Numbered from the stretch's first letter, positions 1-6,577 are shown. The stretch is 7,066 bases of DNA from a bacterium (GCA_017538635.1 JAFYIM010000132.1:1-7066), one strand, 5' to 3'. Made by a program: numbers and translations. The notes: generated from the letters alone by a model not told the origin.

Positions 1-989
1 AGGGCCAGCGACTTCGCGGCGTCGCGGTAAGTGGAGGGGTTCTTTGACCAGTCGCCGCTTCTCACGGCGTCGATGAACTTCTCGTTTTCGTAAACGTACA
101 TCGTTCCGCTTCTCTGCGTGAACAAGGTCTCTTCCCTGGCGCTTTCCACCTTGATGGTGCAAGTTCCGAGGTTAACGTGATACTTGCGCTTTTCGCCGAA
201 GAGAACGACTTCGTTGCGCCAGGTGTCGGCCAGCCAGGAATGGGTGTGCGTGCCGGTGATGCCGTTGGCGAACTTAAGGGACATGGCGATCGTTTCGTCG
301 ATGGTGTAGTTGCCCTTCTTGCTCATAGTCTTTTTGCGGAAGGGATTGGTCGCGAAACCGCTGACTTCCACCACTTCGCCGAAGAGGTATCTCAGCCAGT
401 CGAAATTGTGCGTAGCCTGGTCGACCAGAGCGCCGCCTGAGAGGTCGTTGTCATAGAACCAGGCGGGCAGAAGATTCTGCGTGGAAGCGCCGCAGGCATA
501 GGCGGACATGAAGGTGTGGATCTTGTCGTCAGCCATAAGTTCCCTGAGACGTTCCGTCAGGGCCATGGAACGGAAGACGTAGCCGATCTGGACGTGCGCG
601 TTGGGGATCTTGTCGAGTTTGTCGGCGATGCGTTTTGCAACCGCGACTTTGCGTTCCGCCGGCTTTTCGCAGAAGACGGGAAGACCGGCCTTCGTGCAGT
701 TGACAAGGATCTCTTCCCTGGCGGTGGAGGGCGTGCAGACCCAGACCGCGTCGAGCTTCGGGCCTTTCTTCAGCATGTCCACGTGATCAAAGAAGATCTC
801 GCCGCCGAAGACGGCCTGTTTTTCCTTGGCGTGGTCGGGAACGATGTCGCAAAGGGAAACTATTTTGATGTCTTTCCTTTTTTCAAGGATCCTGAGGTGC
901 GTCCAGGAAATGTTGCCGGTTCCGACGAAGCCGACGTTGAGGACGCCCTGCATTTTTGTCTTGGCGCCGTAAGCGGGTTGTGTGCTCAT
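1..989 (-). CDS. Gfo/Idh/MocA-family NAD(P)-dependent oxidoreductase (3' end beyond window)
   Basis: Open frame read from ATG at 989 to the left edge without a stop: 329 residues seen, C-terminus missing. The N-terminal Rossmann fold shows GFVGTGNIS at residues 20-28 (dinucleotide-binding G-x-G-x-x-S form) and an acidic residue at the expected end of beta2 (CDI, 47-49). The family EKP motif is at 108-110, and the GG-x-L-x-D-x-x-x-H signature with the likely catalytic His194 is at 185-204. The family oxidises or reduces sugars, inositols and related polyols in the cytoplasm; the substrate cannot be read from sequence. A GGGAG ribosome-binding site (996-1000) six bases before the ATG supports this start over Met13. 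The gap to the upstream isomerase gene is only 13 bases and holds that site, so the two are almost certainly co-transcribed and may act on the same sugar. Full length is probably 340-400 residues, so only the end is lost. Confidence 0.93.
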   Translation of the reverse strand, partial: MSTQPAYGAKTKMQGVLNVGFVGTGNISWTHLRILEKRKDIKIVSLCDIVPDHAKEKQAVFGGEIFFDHVDMLKKGPKLDAVWVCTPSTAREEILVNCTKAGLPVFCEKPAERKVAVAKRIADKLDKIPNAHVQIGYVFRSMALTERLRELMADDKIHTFMSAYACGASTQNLLPAWFYDNDLSGGALVDQATHNFDWLRYLFGEVVEVSGFATNPFRKKTMSKKGNYTIDETIAMSLKFANGITGTHTHSWLADTWRNEVVLFGEKRKYHVNLGTCTIKVESAREETLFTQRSGTMYVYENEKFIDAVRSGDWSKNPSTYRDAAKSLA

Positions 990-995
990 TTATTT

Positions 996-1000
996 CTCCC
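996..1000 (-). promoter_or_regulatory. Ribosome-binding site of the Gfo/Idh/MocA gene
   Basis: On the minus strand GGGAG precedes the ATG at 989 with a six-base AT-only spacer. It lies wholly inside the 13-base gap after the isomerase stop codon. It decides the start at 989 rather than the in-frame Met 12 codons later. Confidence 0.75.
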
Positions 1001-1002
1001 TT

Positions 1003-1857
1003 TTATTTTTTGACGGATTTAGCGCGCTTGGCGGGGGTTGTGTCGAAAAGCTTCCTAAGGTACTTCACGGTCTCGTTGATGTCCTTGATCTGCTGGTCGC
1101 CTTCTATTTCGCGCTCGATGATGAATTCTCCCTTGAAGCCGATCTCGCCCAATCTCTTCACGAAGCGCGGGAAATCGACCTTGCCGGTGCCGACTTTCAC
1201 TTCCTCGCCCAGATGCATGGGATCGGTGGGATAGAAAGCGTCCTTGGCGTGAATGTTCCTGACGTACTGTCCGAAGACGTCCAGGGCGTCAACGGGATTG
1301 GCCTTGCCGTAGAGAATGAGGTTGGCGGGGTCGAGGTTGATGCCGAGGTTGTCCATGCCGGTCTGCTGGATCAAACGGAGCATCGTGACAGGCGTTTCCT
1401 GGCCGGTCTCGAACCAGAACTGGAGACCCAGTCTCTTGTAGTAGCGGGCGATGTATTTGACAGCATCAACCAAGTCTCCGAAGTCTCTGTCGCGGGGCCA
1501 CTCTGGAATGAAGCCCAGGTGCGTGATGACGGCGGGCAGCCCGATCTTCTTGGCGAAATCGCCGGCCGCCAGCATGGACTGGATGCGCTGGAAGCGGAAA
1601 GCCGGGGGAACTAAGCCAAGGGTAGCCGGTCCGGACAGAAGATCCCAGACCGCCGGTCCGGCCCAGCCGGCCCAGAAAGCGGTGGGCTTGATGCCTGATT
1701 CTTTGATCTCGGCCTTGACCTGTTCGGCCATAGCGTCGGTCCAGTGCTTGGGGTTCCAGCTGACCAGCTGGCAGGTGTCGAGCTTATGGGCGGCGACTTT
1801 TTTCAAAGTTCCGCCTTCGGGGCTCATGAAGGCGATGACGCCGATACGATTTTTCAT
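1003..1857 (-). CDS. Sugar phosphate isomerase/epimerase-like TIM-barrel protein (xylose isomerase-like fold)
   Basis: 284 residues, the usual size for this AP-endonuclease-2/xylose-isomerase-like family (IolE/IolI/tagatose epimerase relatives). Strands ending in likely divalent-metal ligands are visible: FE at 149-150 (Glu150), LDPANL at 175-180 (Asp176), IHAKD at 202-206 (His203) and IIERE at 246-250 (Glu248). The LDPANLxxYG segment followed by VRNIHAKD and a GTGKVDF loop (223-229) is typical of the branch that sits beside Gfo/Idh/MocA dehydrogenases in sugar-catabolic clusters. There is no signal peptide, so it should be cytoplasmic. It probably interconverts a keto-sugar or inositol derivative; the substrate is unknown. 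A GAGG ribosome-binding site (1862-1865) lies four bases before the ATG. It sits 24 bases after the PHP gene and 13 before the dehydrogenase. The C-terminus is a short lysine-rich tail. Confidence 0.88.
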   Translation of the reverse strand: MKNRIGVIAFMSPEGGTLKKVAAHKLDTCQLVSWNPKHWTDAMAEQVKAEIKESGIKPTAFWAGWAGPAVWDLLSGPATLGLVPPAFRFQRIQSMLAAGDFAKKIGLPAVITHLGFIPEWPRDRDFGDLVDAVKYIARYYKRLGLQFWFETGQETPVTMLRLIQQTGMDNLGINLDPANLILYGKANPVDALDVFGQYVRNIHAKDAFYPTDPMHLGEEVKVGTGKVDFPRFVKRLGEIGFKGEFIIEREIEGDQQIKDINETVKYLRKLFDTTPAKRAKSVKK

Positions 1858-1881
1858 ATTGCCTCTTAATTTTTATGGTTA

Positions 1882-2754
1882 TTATTTTTTTGAATCCAAT
1901 TTTGCCCTGAGCTTGTCATAGACGGAGTCGTCCACTTTCGTGTAGCCGAATCCGTAGCCCATCCTGATGTCCGGTTTCATCTTCCCGTGAAAATCCGTTC
2001 CGCCGGTCATGATCAGATTAAACTTCTGCGCCATTCTCTCGTAGCGCCTGATGTCGGCTGGCAGATGCACGGAGCAATACACTTCTATGCCTTCCAAGCC
2101 TTTGTCGACCATGTCCTTCAGGAATTTCTCAAAATCATCGTCGGAGAAAATGTGCAGCGCCTTGGGATGCGCCAGGACCGCTATTCCTCCCGCGGATCTG
2201 ATAAGGTCGATGGAGCCCTTGATGTCGTAAGTCTTGCGCTCAGTGAAAGTCAGTGCTCCGGGAGTCAGGAACTGCTGGAAAGCGTCGCCCACCGAATGGG
2301 CGTAGCCGTTCTCAATGAGCCAGTGAGCGAAATGCGGACGGCCGACGTTGTTGCTTCCGGCCAAACCGACCAGCTCCTCATACGTCACCGGAACGTGATA
2401 GCTTCTCAGTTTCTCAACGATTGAGCGGTTTCTCTCCTCGCGCCAGGACTGCACTTGCTTCAAAGGTTCCAGCGCTGATTTTATTTTGTCGTCCCACCTC
2501 GGAAAATAACCGAGGATGTGCACTTCCTTCTGATGATCCTTCCTCAGGGAAAAGACGCCGGCGGAGAGTTCCACGCCGGGAATGAAATCCATCTTCTGCT
2601 CTTTCGCAGCGGAAGCCAATTCATCGATTCCCCTCACAGTGTCGTGATCCGTCAGGGCAATGGCTCTCAAGCCCAGCTTGACGCCGTGCTCCACCAGCTC
2701 TTTTGGAGTGTTGGTGCCGTCGGAATAGATGCTGTGAAGATGAAGGTCGATCAT
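1882..2754 (-). CDS. PHP-domain metal-dependent phosphoesterase, RNase AM / 3',5'-nucleoside bisphosphate phosphatase type
   Basis: 290 residues, normal for the YciV/TrpH (RNase AM) group. All PHP metal-site motifs are visible in order: DLHLHSxYSDG at 3-13 (His5, His7, Asp12), LTDHDT at 34-39 (Asp36, His37), PGVE at 59-62 (Glu62), His79 in HILGY, GRPHFA at 138-143 (His141), LAHP at 194-197 (His196) and GGTDFH at 251-256 (Asp254, His256). Known members hydrolyse pAp-like 3',5'-bisphosphates and trim 5' ends of small RNAs in the cytoplasm, using a trinuclear metal centre. The complete motif set predicts an active enzyme; the exact substrate is inference. The start codon overlaps the accC stop as ATGA (2751-2754), so translation is probably coupled to accC; only a weak purine run precedes the ATG. 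Clustering with accBC says little about its role. Confidence 0.9.
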   Translation of the reverse strand: MIDLHLHSIYSDGTNTPKELVEHGVKLGLRAIALTDHDTVRGIDELASAAKEQKMDFIPGVELSAGVFSLRKDHQKEVHILGYFPRWDDKIKSALEPLKQVQSWREERNRSIVEKLRSYHVPVTYEELVGLAGSNNVGRPHFAHWLIENGYAHSVGDAFQQFLTPGALTFTERKTYDIKGSIDLIRSAGGIAVLAHPKALHIFSDDDFEKFLKDMVDKGLEGIEVYCSVHLPADIRRYERMAQKFNLIMTGGTDFHGKMKPDIRMGYGFGYTKVDDSVYDKLRAKLDSKK

Positions 2755-4103
2755 TGCTTCTTAAGCCACTCCTCGACGAAGTTGGTGTTGTAGCGGTCGC
2801 CTCTTATGAAAGCGGGCTGCTTCAATAAATTCTTAAAGAGAGGAATGGTCGTCTTGATGCCGCCGATCTCGAATTCGTCGAGCGCCCTCAGCATGCGCCT
2901 GATGGCCGCGATGCGGTCCCTTGAATGCACCAAAAGTTTCGCCACCATGGAATCATAGTAAGGCGAGATCTCGTAACCGGCGTAGGCGATGGAATCGACT
3001 CGGACGCCCGGTCCCCCCGGCAGATTGTAAGTCGTTATTCTCCCGGGATTCGGGCGGAAATCGTGTTCGGGATCCTCGGCGTTTATGCGGCATTCGATAG
3101 TCCAGCCGCTAAGGTGAATGTCTTTTTGCTCAAGTCCCAGAGGATCGCCCGCGGCGACCATGATCTGGCGCCTGACGATGTCAACGTCTGCTTCCATTTC
3201 CGTAACGCCATGCTCGACCTGGACGCGGGCGTTCATTTCCATGAAGTAATAGTCGTTGGTGTCCTCGTCGACTATGAATTCCACCGTACCGGCGCCGACG
3301 TAATTGGCGGCCAAAGCGATGCGGCAGGCCGCTTCGCCCATTTCTTTTCTGCGCTTTTCATCAACTATGGGAGAAGGCGATTCCTCAAGCAGTTTCTGGT
3401 GTCTTCTCTGCATGGTGCAGTCGCGCTCGCCAAGATGAACGCAGGTCCCGTCTTTGTCGGCCAGGATCTGGACTTCCACGTGACGGGACCTCTCGAGGAA
3501 TTTTTCGATGTAAACTTCCGGATTGCCGAAAGCCGCTTCGGCTTCTTTCCTGGCCGTCTCAAAAGCGTTCTGAAGCTCGTCTTCGTTCCTAACGACGCGC
3601 ATGCCGCGTCCGCCGCCGCCCGCGGAGGCTTTGACAATGATGGGATATCCTATCCTTGCCGCTTCTTTCACGAGCGTAGGATAATCGTTGACGGGTCCGT
3701 CGCTTCCCGGCACCACCGGGACGTTGTTTTTTATGGCCAGGTCTCTGGCGTTGGCTTTGTCGCCCAGAGCCGCAATGGCTTCGCTCGTCGGGCCGATGAA
3801 AGTCATGTCGCAGGAATTGATGATCTCGGCGAAGTGGGCGTTTTCGGAAAGGAATCCGTAGCCTGGATGGACCGCGTCGGCATCCGATACTTCGCAGGCC
3901 GCAATGATCCTGGGAATGTTGAGGTAGCTGTCGGAAGCGGGGCTTCTGCCGATGCAGTAAGCTTCGTCGGCGTATCTGACATGCAGCGAGTTCCTGTCAG
4001 CCTCGGAAAAGACCGCCACGCTTGCTATACCCATTTCCCGACAGGCGCGGATCACTCTCAACGCGATCTCGCCCCTATTGGCTATAAGTATCTTGCGAAA
4101 CAT
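2751..4103 (-). CDS. accC: Biotin carboxylase subunit of acetyl-CoA carboxylase
   Basis: 450 residues, against 449 in E. coli AccC, so it is a stand-alone subunit without fused carrier or carboxyltransferase domains. It carboxylates the biotin on AccB with ATP and bicarbonate, the first half-reaction of malonyl-CoA synthesis. Seen in sequence: IANRGEIALRVIRA at 7-20, HPGYGFLSEN at 79-88, ATP-binding Lys116 and Lys158, the glycine-rich ATP-grasp loop SAGGGGRGM at 160-168, ERDCxxQRRHQK at 226-237, Mg ligands Glu275 and Glu289, catalytic Arg293 and Glu297, and Arg339 in CRINAEDP. Around the active site it reads NARVQVEHGVTEM, and then EADVD where most family members have EHPVTEM and a TGxD turn. 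These are unusual substitutions that leave the catalytic residues intact. accB ends four bases upstream and the PHP gene overlaps its stop, so it lies inside one operon. Confidence 0.97.
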   Translation of the reverse strand: MFRKILIANRGEIALRVIRACREMGIASVAVFSEADRNSLHVRYADEAYCIGRSPASDSYLNIPRIIAACEVSDADAVHPGYGFLSENAHFAEIINSCDMTFIGPTSEAIAALGDKANARDLAIKNNVPVVPGSDGPVNDYPTLVKEAARIGYPIIVKASAGGGGRGMRVVRNEDELQNAFETARKEAEAAFGNPEVYIEKFLERSRHVEVQILADKDGTCVHLGERDCTMQRRHQKLLEESPSPIVDEKRRKEMGEAACRIALAANYVGAGTVEFIVDEDTNDYYFMEMNARVQVEHGVTEMEADVDIVRRQIMVAAGDPLGLEQKDIHLSGWTIECRINAEDPEHDFRPNPGRITTYNLPGGPGVRVDSIAYAGYEISPYYDSMVAKLLVHSRDRIAAIRRMLRALDEFEIGGIKTTIPLFKNLLKQPAFIRGDRYNTNFVEEWLKKQ

Positions 4104-4107
4104 TTTT

Positions 4108-4599
4108 CTATTCCGGACGGACTAAGAAGAGAGTCTGGCCGAATTCCACCGGCTGACCGTTGCCGACGCAGATCTTGGCGATCACGCCGCTCACTTCCGC
4201 CTTGATCTCGCTCATGATCTTCATGGACTCGATGACGGCGACCGTAGTTTCCTCGTTGACAGTCTGGCCCTCGGTTACGAGCGGCGGGCTGTCCGGACTG
4301 GCGGCGGCGTAGAAAGTTCCGACCATGGGAGAATTGATGGGAATAAGGTTGCTTTCCGTTTTTGCCTCAGCTTTGGGCTGCGCAGCCTTAACTTCGGAAG
4401 CCGGCTTTGGCGCAGGCTGTTCCGGAATGGAATTTAAGACTTCCTCCGGCGCGACTTTCAGCGTAGCGTAATCCTGGACGGGCACTCCGCCCTGAGGCCT
4501 CTTCAAAGAGATCTTGCCGTCGGCGTTCTCGAAAGTGAATTCGCAGAGGCCGTAGGCGTCCATCAGTTTGAGAAAATGTTTGATTTCCTTGATATCCAT
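4108..4599 (-). CDS. accB: Biotin carboxyl carrier protein of acetyl-CoA carboxylase (BCCP)
   Basis: 163 residues, the usual BCCP size. The N-terminal MDIKEIKHFLKLMDAYGL helix and following strand (1-34) are the AccC-contacting region of AccB. A Pro/Ala/Lys-rich linker spans about 59-83. The biotinyl/lipoyl domain fills 86-163, beginning SPMVGTFY (90-97) with the SPDSPP thumb loop (101-106) characteristic of acetyl-CoA carboxylase carriers. Biotin should be attached by a BirA-type ligase to Lys127. The biotinylation tetrad reads ESMK rather than the common EAMK; Met126 and Lys127, which matter most, are kept. The start at 4599 is preceded by GGAG (4611-4614) at the rather long distance of 11 bases; no better in-frame start is seen. 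It is the first gene of the operon, 24 bases or so behind a candidate promoter and four bases before accC. Confidence 0.96.
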   Translation of the reverse strand: MDIKEIKHFLKLMDAYGLCEFTFENADGKISLKRPQGGVPVQDYATLKVAPEEVLNSIPEQPAPKPASEVKAAQPKAEAKTESNLIPINSPMVGTFYAAASPDSPPLVTEGQTVNEETTVAVIESMKIMSEIKAEVSGVIAKICVGNGQPVEFGQTLFLVRPE

Positions 4600-4629
4600 A
4601 GAATGAATAACTCCGTTATTATTTAGGAT

Positions 4630-4658
4630 ATTTTATGAAATCGGGGCAGATTTTGCAA
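4630..4658 (-). promoter_or_regulatory. Candidate sigma70-type promoter of the accB-accC operon
   Basis: On the minus strand TTGCAA (4653-4658) and TAAAAT (4630-4635) are separated by exactly 17 bases. The -10 matches five of six consensus positions and the -35 four of six. Transcription would begin near 4623, giving a leader of about 25 bases that includes the GGAG at 4611-4614. The same two hexamers with the same spacing occur before the gene at 6511, which raises confidence. The start site is predicted only. Confidence 0.6.
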
Positions 4659-4664
4659 ATATCG

Positions 4665-4703
4665 GGCCAAAATCAGCCGTTTTTGGCCATTTTTGGCCAA
4701 AAA
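4665..4703. repeat. Three GGCC-centred palindromic elements between the C25-propeptide-like gene and the acc promoter
   Basis: GGCC cores start at 4665, 4685 and 4695, so they are 20 and 10 bases apart, about whole helical turns. The right-hand one is a perfect 14-base palindrome (TTTTTGGCCAAAAA, 4690-4703). Segments 4680-4689 and 4694-4703 pair as 10-bp arms around four T, and 4665-4672 can pair with 4681-4688. The block begins directly after the stop codon of the upstream gene and ends six bases upstream of the acc -35. It could be an operator read by a dimeric regulator, or a 3'-end hairpin for the upstream transcript. No U-run follows the stems in the minus direction, so a classical intrinsic terminator is not supported. 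Confidence 0.55.
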
Positions 4704-5495
4704 TCAAAATTGGATGGGAGAAAACATCACGCTGCCGTCTTCTATCGTGATGTTGTTTTGCTTCAGTGCCTCAATAAGGTCGCCGCCAGAGGAAGAGGAG
4801 CCAGATTCGCCCTTGCGCCACTTGTTCTTAGGGGCGTTATCGGCAAAAACGTTCCTGCCTTTGGCGCGGCTAGTGGCAAAACCCTCTTTTTCTATACTCA
4901 AACCTTTCTTAGGGCTGACTTTAAGCGAAGCGACCAACCCTTCCAGGGCCTTTGGGTTCAGAACTTTGCGCTTAATCTTGATAAGGTCGTCCATCGGCAC
5001 GTTCTCGTAGCGGGCGTCGCCCTTACAGGAGACCTGCATCTGCAAGCTGATTATACGCATAACTGTGCCGTCCGCAGGCTGACACATTATCGGATAGACT
5101 CTGAACATGAAGATCCGGAAACCGTCTTCGTCGTACTGCTTGACGAACTCCACGCAGCTGGGCGGATATATGTCAGCGCCGGTCTTTCTGGCATTCACGT
5201 CCCTGACGTAAAGGTTGTAGCGACCTTTGAGCTGCTCGCGGCTCACCTTTGTCCGGCAGCCTGCGTATTCCGCGCCTTTGGGCGCCGCGATATAAACGTG
5301 CTTGCAGGGCAGAACAGGAGTCCCCTGCCCGTGCTCGACATAATTCACGTCGTTGTCGGCATAGGAAAAGAAACTGGCGCCTTCCTTTTTCTCTTCTTTC
5401 AGTTTGGAGGCGTCAAAACCTATGGTAGCTTCTATACTCGCAGCCATGAGCGTCGAAGACGCCAGGCAGATAAGGATCAAAAGATATTTCGTCAC
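4704..5495 (-). CDS. Exported protein resembling a gingipain (C25) propeptide domain without a peptidase
   Basis: 263 residues. Residues 1-19 form a signal peptide: Lys3, a hydrophobic core at 4-12, then polar Ser/Thr and Ala18-Ala19 as the likely cleavage region. Residues about 50-157 resemble the propeptide domain of C25 cysteine peptidases: G-x-G-x-P-x-L-P (56-63), a strand with AAPKGA (70-75), a variable middle, then YDEDGFRIFMFRVYPIMCQPADGTVMRIISLQMQV-like strands at 121-155, which is the most diagnostic part. No caspase-like catalytic domain follows. Instead there is a basic region, a Gly/Ser linker near 236-244 and a short acidic C-terminus. Five cysteines (64, 80, 114, 138, 157) lie in the exported part and could form disulfides. 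The start is GTG at 5495 with AAGGA eight bases ahead; the next Met (17) would destroy the signal peptide. It follows the anchored coiled-coil gene by 11 bases. Function unknown; a peptidase inhibitor or chaperone-like role is only speculation. Confidence 0.8.
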   Translation of the reverse strand: MTKYLLILICLASSTLMAASIEATIGFDASKLKEEKKEGASFFSYADNDVNYVEHGQGTPVLPCKHVYIAAPKGAEYAGCRTKVSREQLKGRYNLYVRDVNARKTGADIYPPSCVEFVKQYDEDGFRIFMFRVYPIMCQPADGTVMRIISLQMQVSCKGDARYENVPMDDLIKIKRKVLNPKALEGLVASLKVSPKKGLSIEKEGFATSRAKGRNVFADNAPKNKWRKGESGSSSSGGDLIEALKQNNITIEDGSVMFSPIQF

Positions 5496-5503
5496 TAATT
5501 ATT

Positions 5504-5508
5504 TCCTT
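5504..5508 (-). promoter_or_regulatory. Ribosome-binding site overlapping the upstream stop codon, fixes a GTG start
   Basis: The minus strand reads TAAGGA across the end of the upstream gene: TAA is its stop codon (5507-5509), and the following GGA completes a Shine-Dalgarno sequence for the GTG at 5495, eight bases on. The overlap suggests that ribosomes ending on the first gene re-initiate on the second, keeping the two products in proportion. Confidence 0.65.
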
Positions 5509-6511
5509 ACAGGCCTTCCTTCATCACGTCGGCCATCGTGCGCTTACCAAGCGCATTGTAATTCTTTTTCGGTATCCTGCGAACGTTTTCCGGGGGTCTT
5601 CTGCGAAGTTCCTCGGCCTTCATTTCCTTCTCAACTTCCTCTTTGGCGGTCACGGGGACTATGACTTCGGAAGCCGGCCTCAAACTTGTCGTGCGCTGAA
5701 CTACCGATTCGGTAGTCTTCTCCGCGCTCTGAGTCCAGGAAGGCTGGCTCGGAGGCAAAGGAGCGTCGCCGTGCACAGGCTGAATGTCGCCTTTTGAAGA
5801 AATGTAGGTGTTCTGTATTTTCGTAGGAGTGTTGTTCAAATTTCTCGTAGCGTTTTCGTCGATGCTGACTACCGGAACAGAACCGGGAAGCGCGTTTTCA
5901 TCCTGCCAGGAAGGAGAGGAAACAACTTTGACTTCTTCAACCGTTTCTTCCGCTTCTTCTTTCACCGTCTCCACGACTTTTGCGCTCTTCTCTTCCTTTT
6001 CCAGGATCTGCGCGCCGTACTGGGCGACCAGCTTTTCTTCCGCTTCCTTTATCATGGCGTCAACTTCCGACATATCGATGGCTTTTGAGTCGTTGGTGAT
6101 CGCTTCCGCCACATCGTTTATGGTCTCTTTCATCGCCTGCTCTTTCACCTCTTCCTGAATGTCGGCCAAACTTTGGGCGAAATCATTGGAATCGGCAACC
6201 GAAATGATCGTGCTTTTCGCTTCGGCGCTGGCCGGGCGAACGACGGACGGCGGAGTCTGGGAAGGAGCAGTCAGCGCTTCGCTTAAGATCTTGCGCTCTT
6301 CCTTTTCTTCCTTAACTTCTTCCTTTACCTCTACGCTTTGCTTTTCCTCCGCCTTGGCAAGGTTTTGCTTTTCCACCTGCTTCTGCAGATCATACATCTG
6401 CGCCCTAAGTTTCTGCATCTCTTTTTCCGAATCGGAATTCTTCCATAAAGCGAAAGCCGCTATGGCAACGAGCGCCAGAACTAGCAAAACGTAAAAGATT
6501 TTTCTGAACAT
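5507..6511 (-). CDS. Membrane-anchored coiled-coil / low-complexity protein of unknown function
   Basis: 334 residues; I do not recognise a family. A short basic N-terminus (MFRK) leads into one hydrophobic helix at about 5-23, most likely an uncleaved anchor with the rest outside the cytoplasmic membrane. Residues about 28-75 are heptad-like and rich in Lys, Glu and Gln, a probable coiled coil. Further Glu/Lys/Val-rich segments (about 120-195) alternate with Pro/Ser/Thr-rich, probably disordered stretches (80-100, 195-270). The C-terminus is basic (RRRPP, then RRIPKK at about 315) and ends in a short conserved-looking MADVMKEGL. Such architecture fits a periplasm-spanning scaffold or adaptor, but this is inference. 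ATG at 6511 has AGGA (6519-6522) seven bases ahead and a candidate promoter about 25 bases before it. The stop codon is fused to the ribosome-binding site of the following exported protein gene, suggesting the two work together. Confidence 0.82.
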   Translation of the reverse strand: MFRKIFYVLLVLALVAIAAFALWKNSDSEKEMQKLRAQMYDLQKQVEKQNLAKAEEKQSVEVKEEVKEEKEERKILSEALTAPSQTPPSVVRPASAEAKSTIISVADSNDFAQSLADIQEEVKEQAMKETINDVAEAITNDSKAIDMSEVDAMIKEAEEKLVAQYGAQILEKEEKSAKVVETVKEEAEETVEEVKVVSSPSWQDENALPGSVPVVSIDENATRNLNNTPTKIQNTYISSKGDIQPVHGDAPLPPSQPSWTQSAEKTTESVVQRTTSLRPASEVIVPVTAKEEVEKEMKAEELRRRPPENVRRIPKKNYNALGKRTMADVMKEGL

Positions 6512-6543
6512 AATGGATTCCTGAAATTTAAAGTGGGAAGGTC

Positions 6544-6572
6544 ATTTTATCATTTGCCAGTGACAATTGCAA
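6544..6572 (-). promoter_or_regulatory. Candidate sigma70-type promoter of the coiled-coil/C25-propeptide-like gene pair
   Basis: On the minus strand TTGCAA (6567-6572) and TAAAAT (6544-6549) are separated by 17 bases, giving a start near 6537 and a leader of about 26 bases with AGGA at 6519-6522. Hexamers and spacing are identical to the candidate acc promoter. A DnaA-box-like site (6578-6586) ends five bases upstream of the -35, where a bound protein could affect RNA polymerase. Confidence 0.6.
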
Positions 6573-6577
6573 ACGCT

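Noticed and set aside
177..1013. Several plus-strand open frames of 60 to 165 codons at the left end
   Set aside because: They are antisense to the Gfo/Idh/MocA gene, which is open through to the edge and carries all family motifs.
3365..3637. 90-codon minus-strand open frame
   Set aside because: It lies inside accC in a different frame of the same strand, with no motif or start signal.
2925..4205. 426-codon plus-strand open frame
   Set aside because: It lies antisense to accC and accB, whose motifs are unmistakable; it arises from their codon bias and has no recognisable domain.
4665..4703. Intrinsic terminator for the propeptide-like gene
   Set aside because: Stems can form, but neither is followed by a U-run on the minus strand, and stem GC content is limited to GGCC. 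Kept only as a palindromic repeat or operator candidate.
4635..5498. 287-codon plus-strand open frame
   Set aside because: It is antisense to the signal-peptide-bearing propeptide-like gene and starts within the palindrome/promoter gap; its translation shows no family features.
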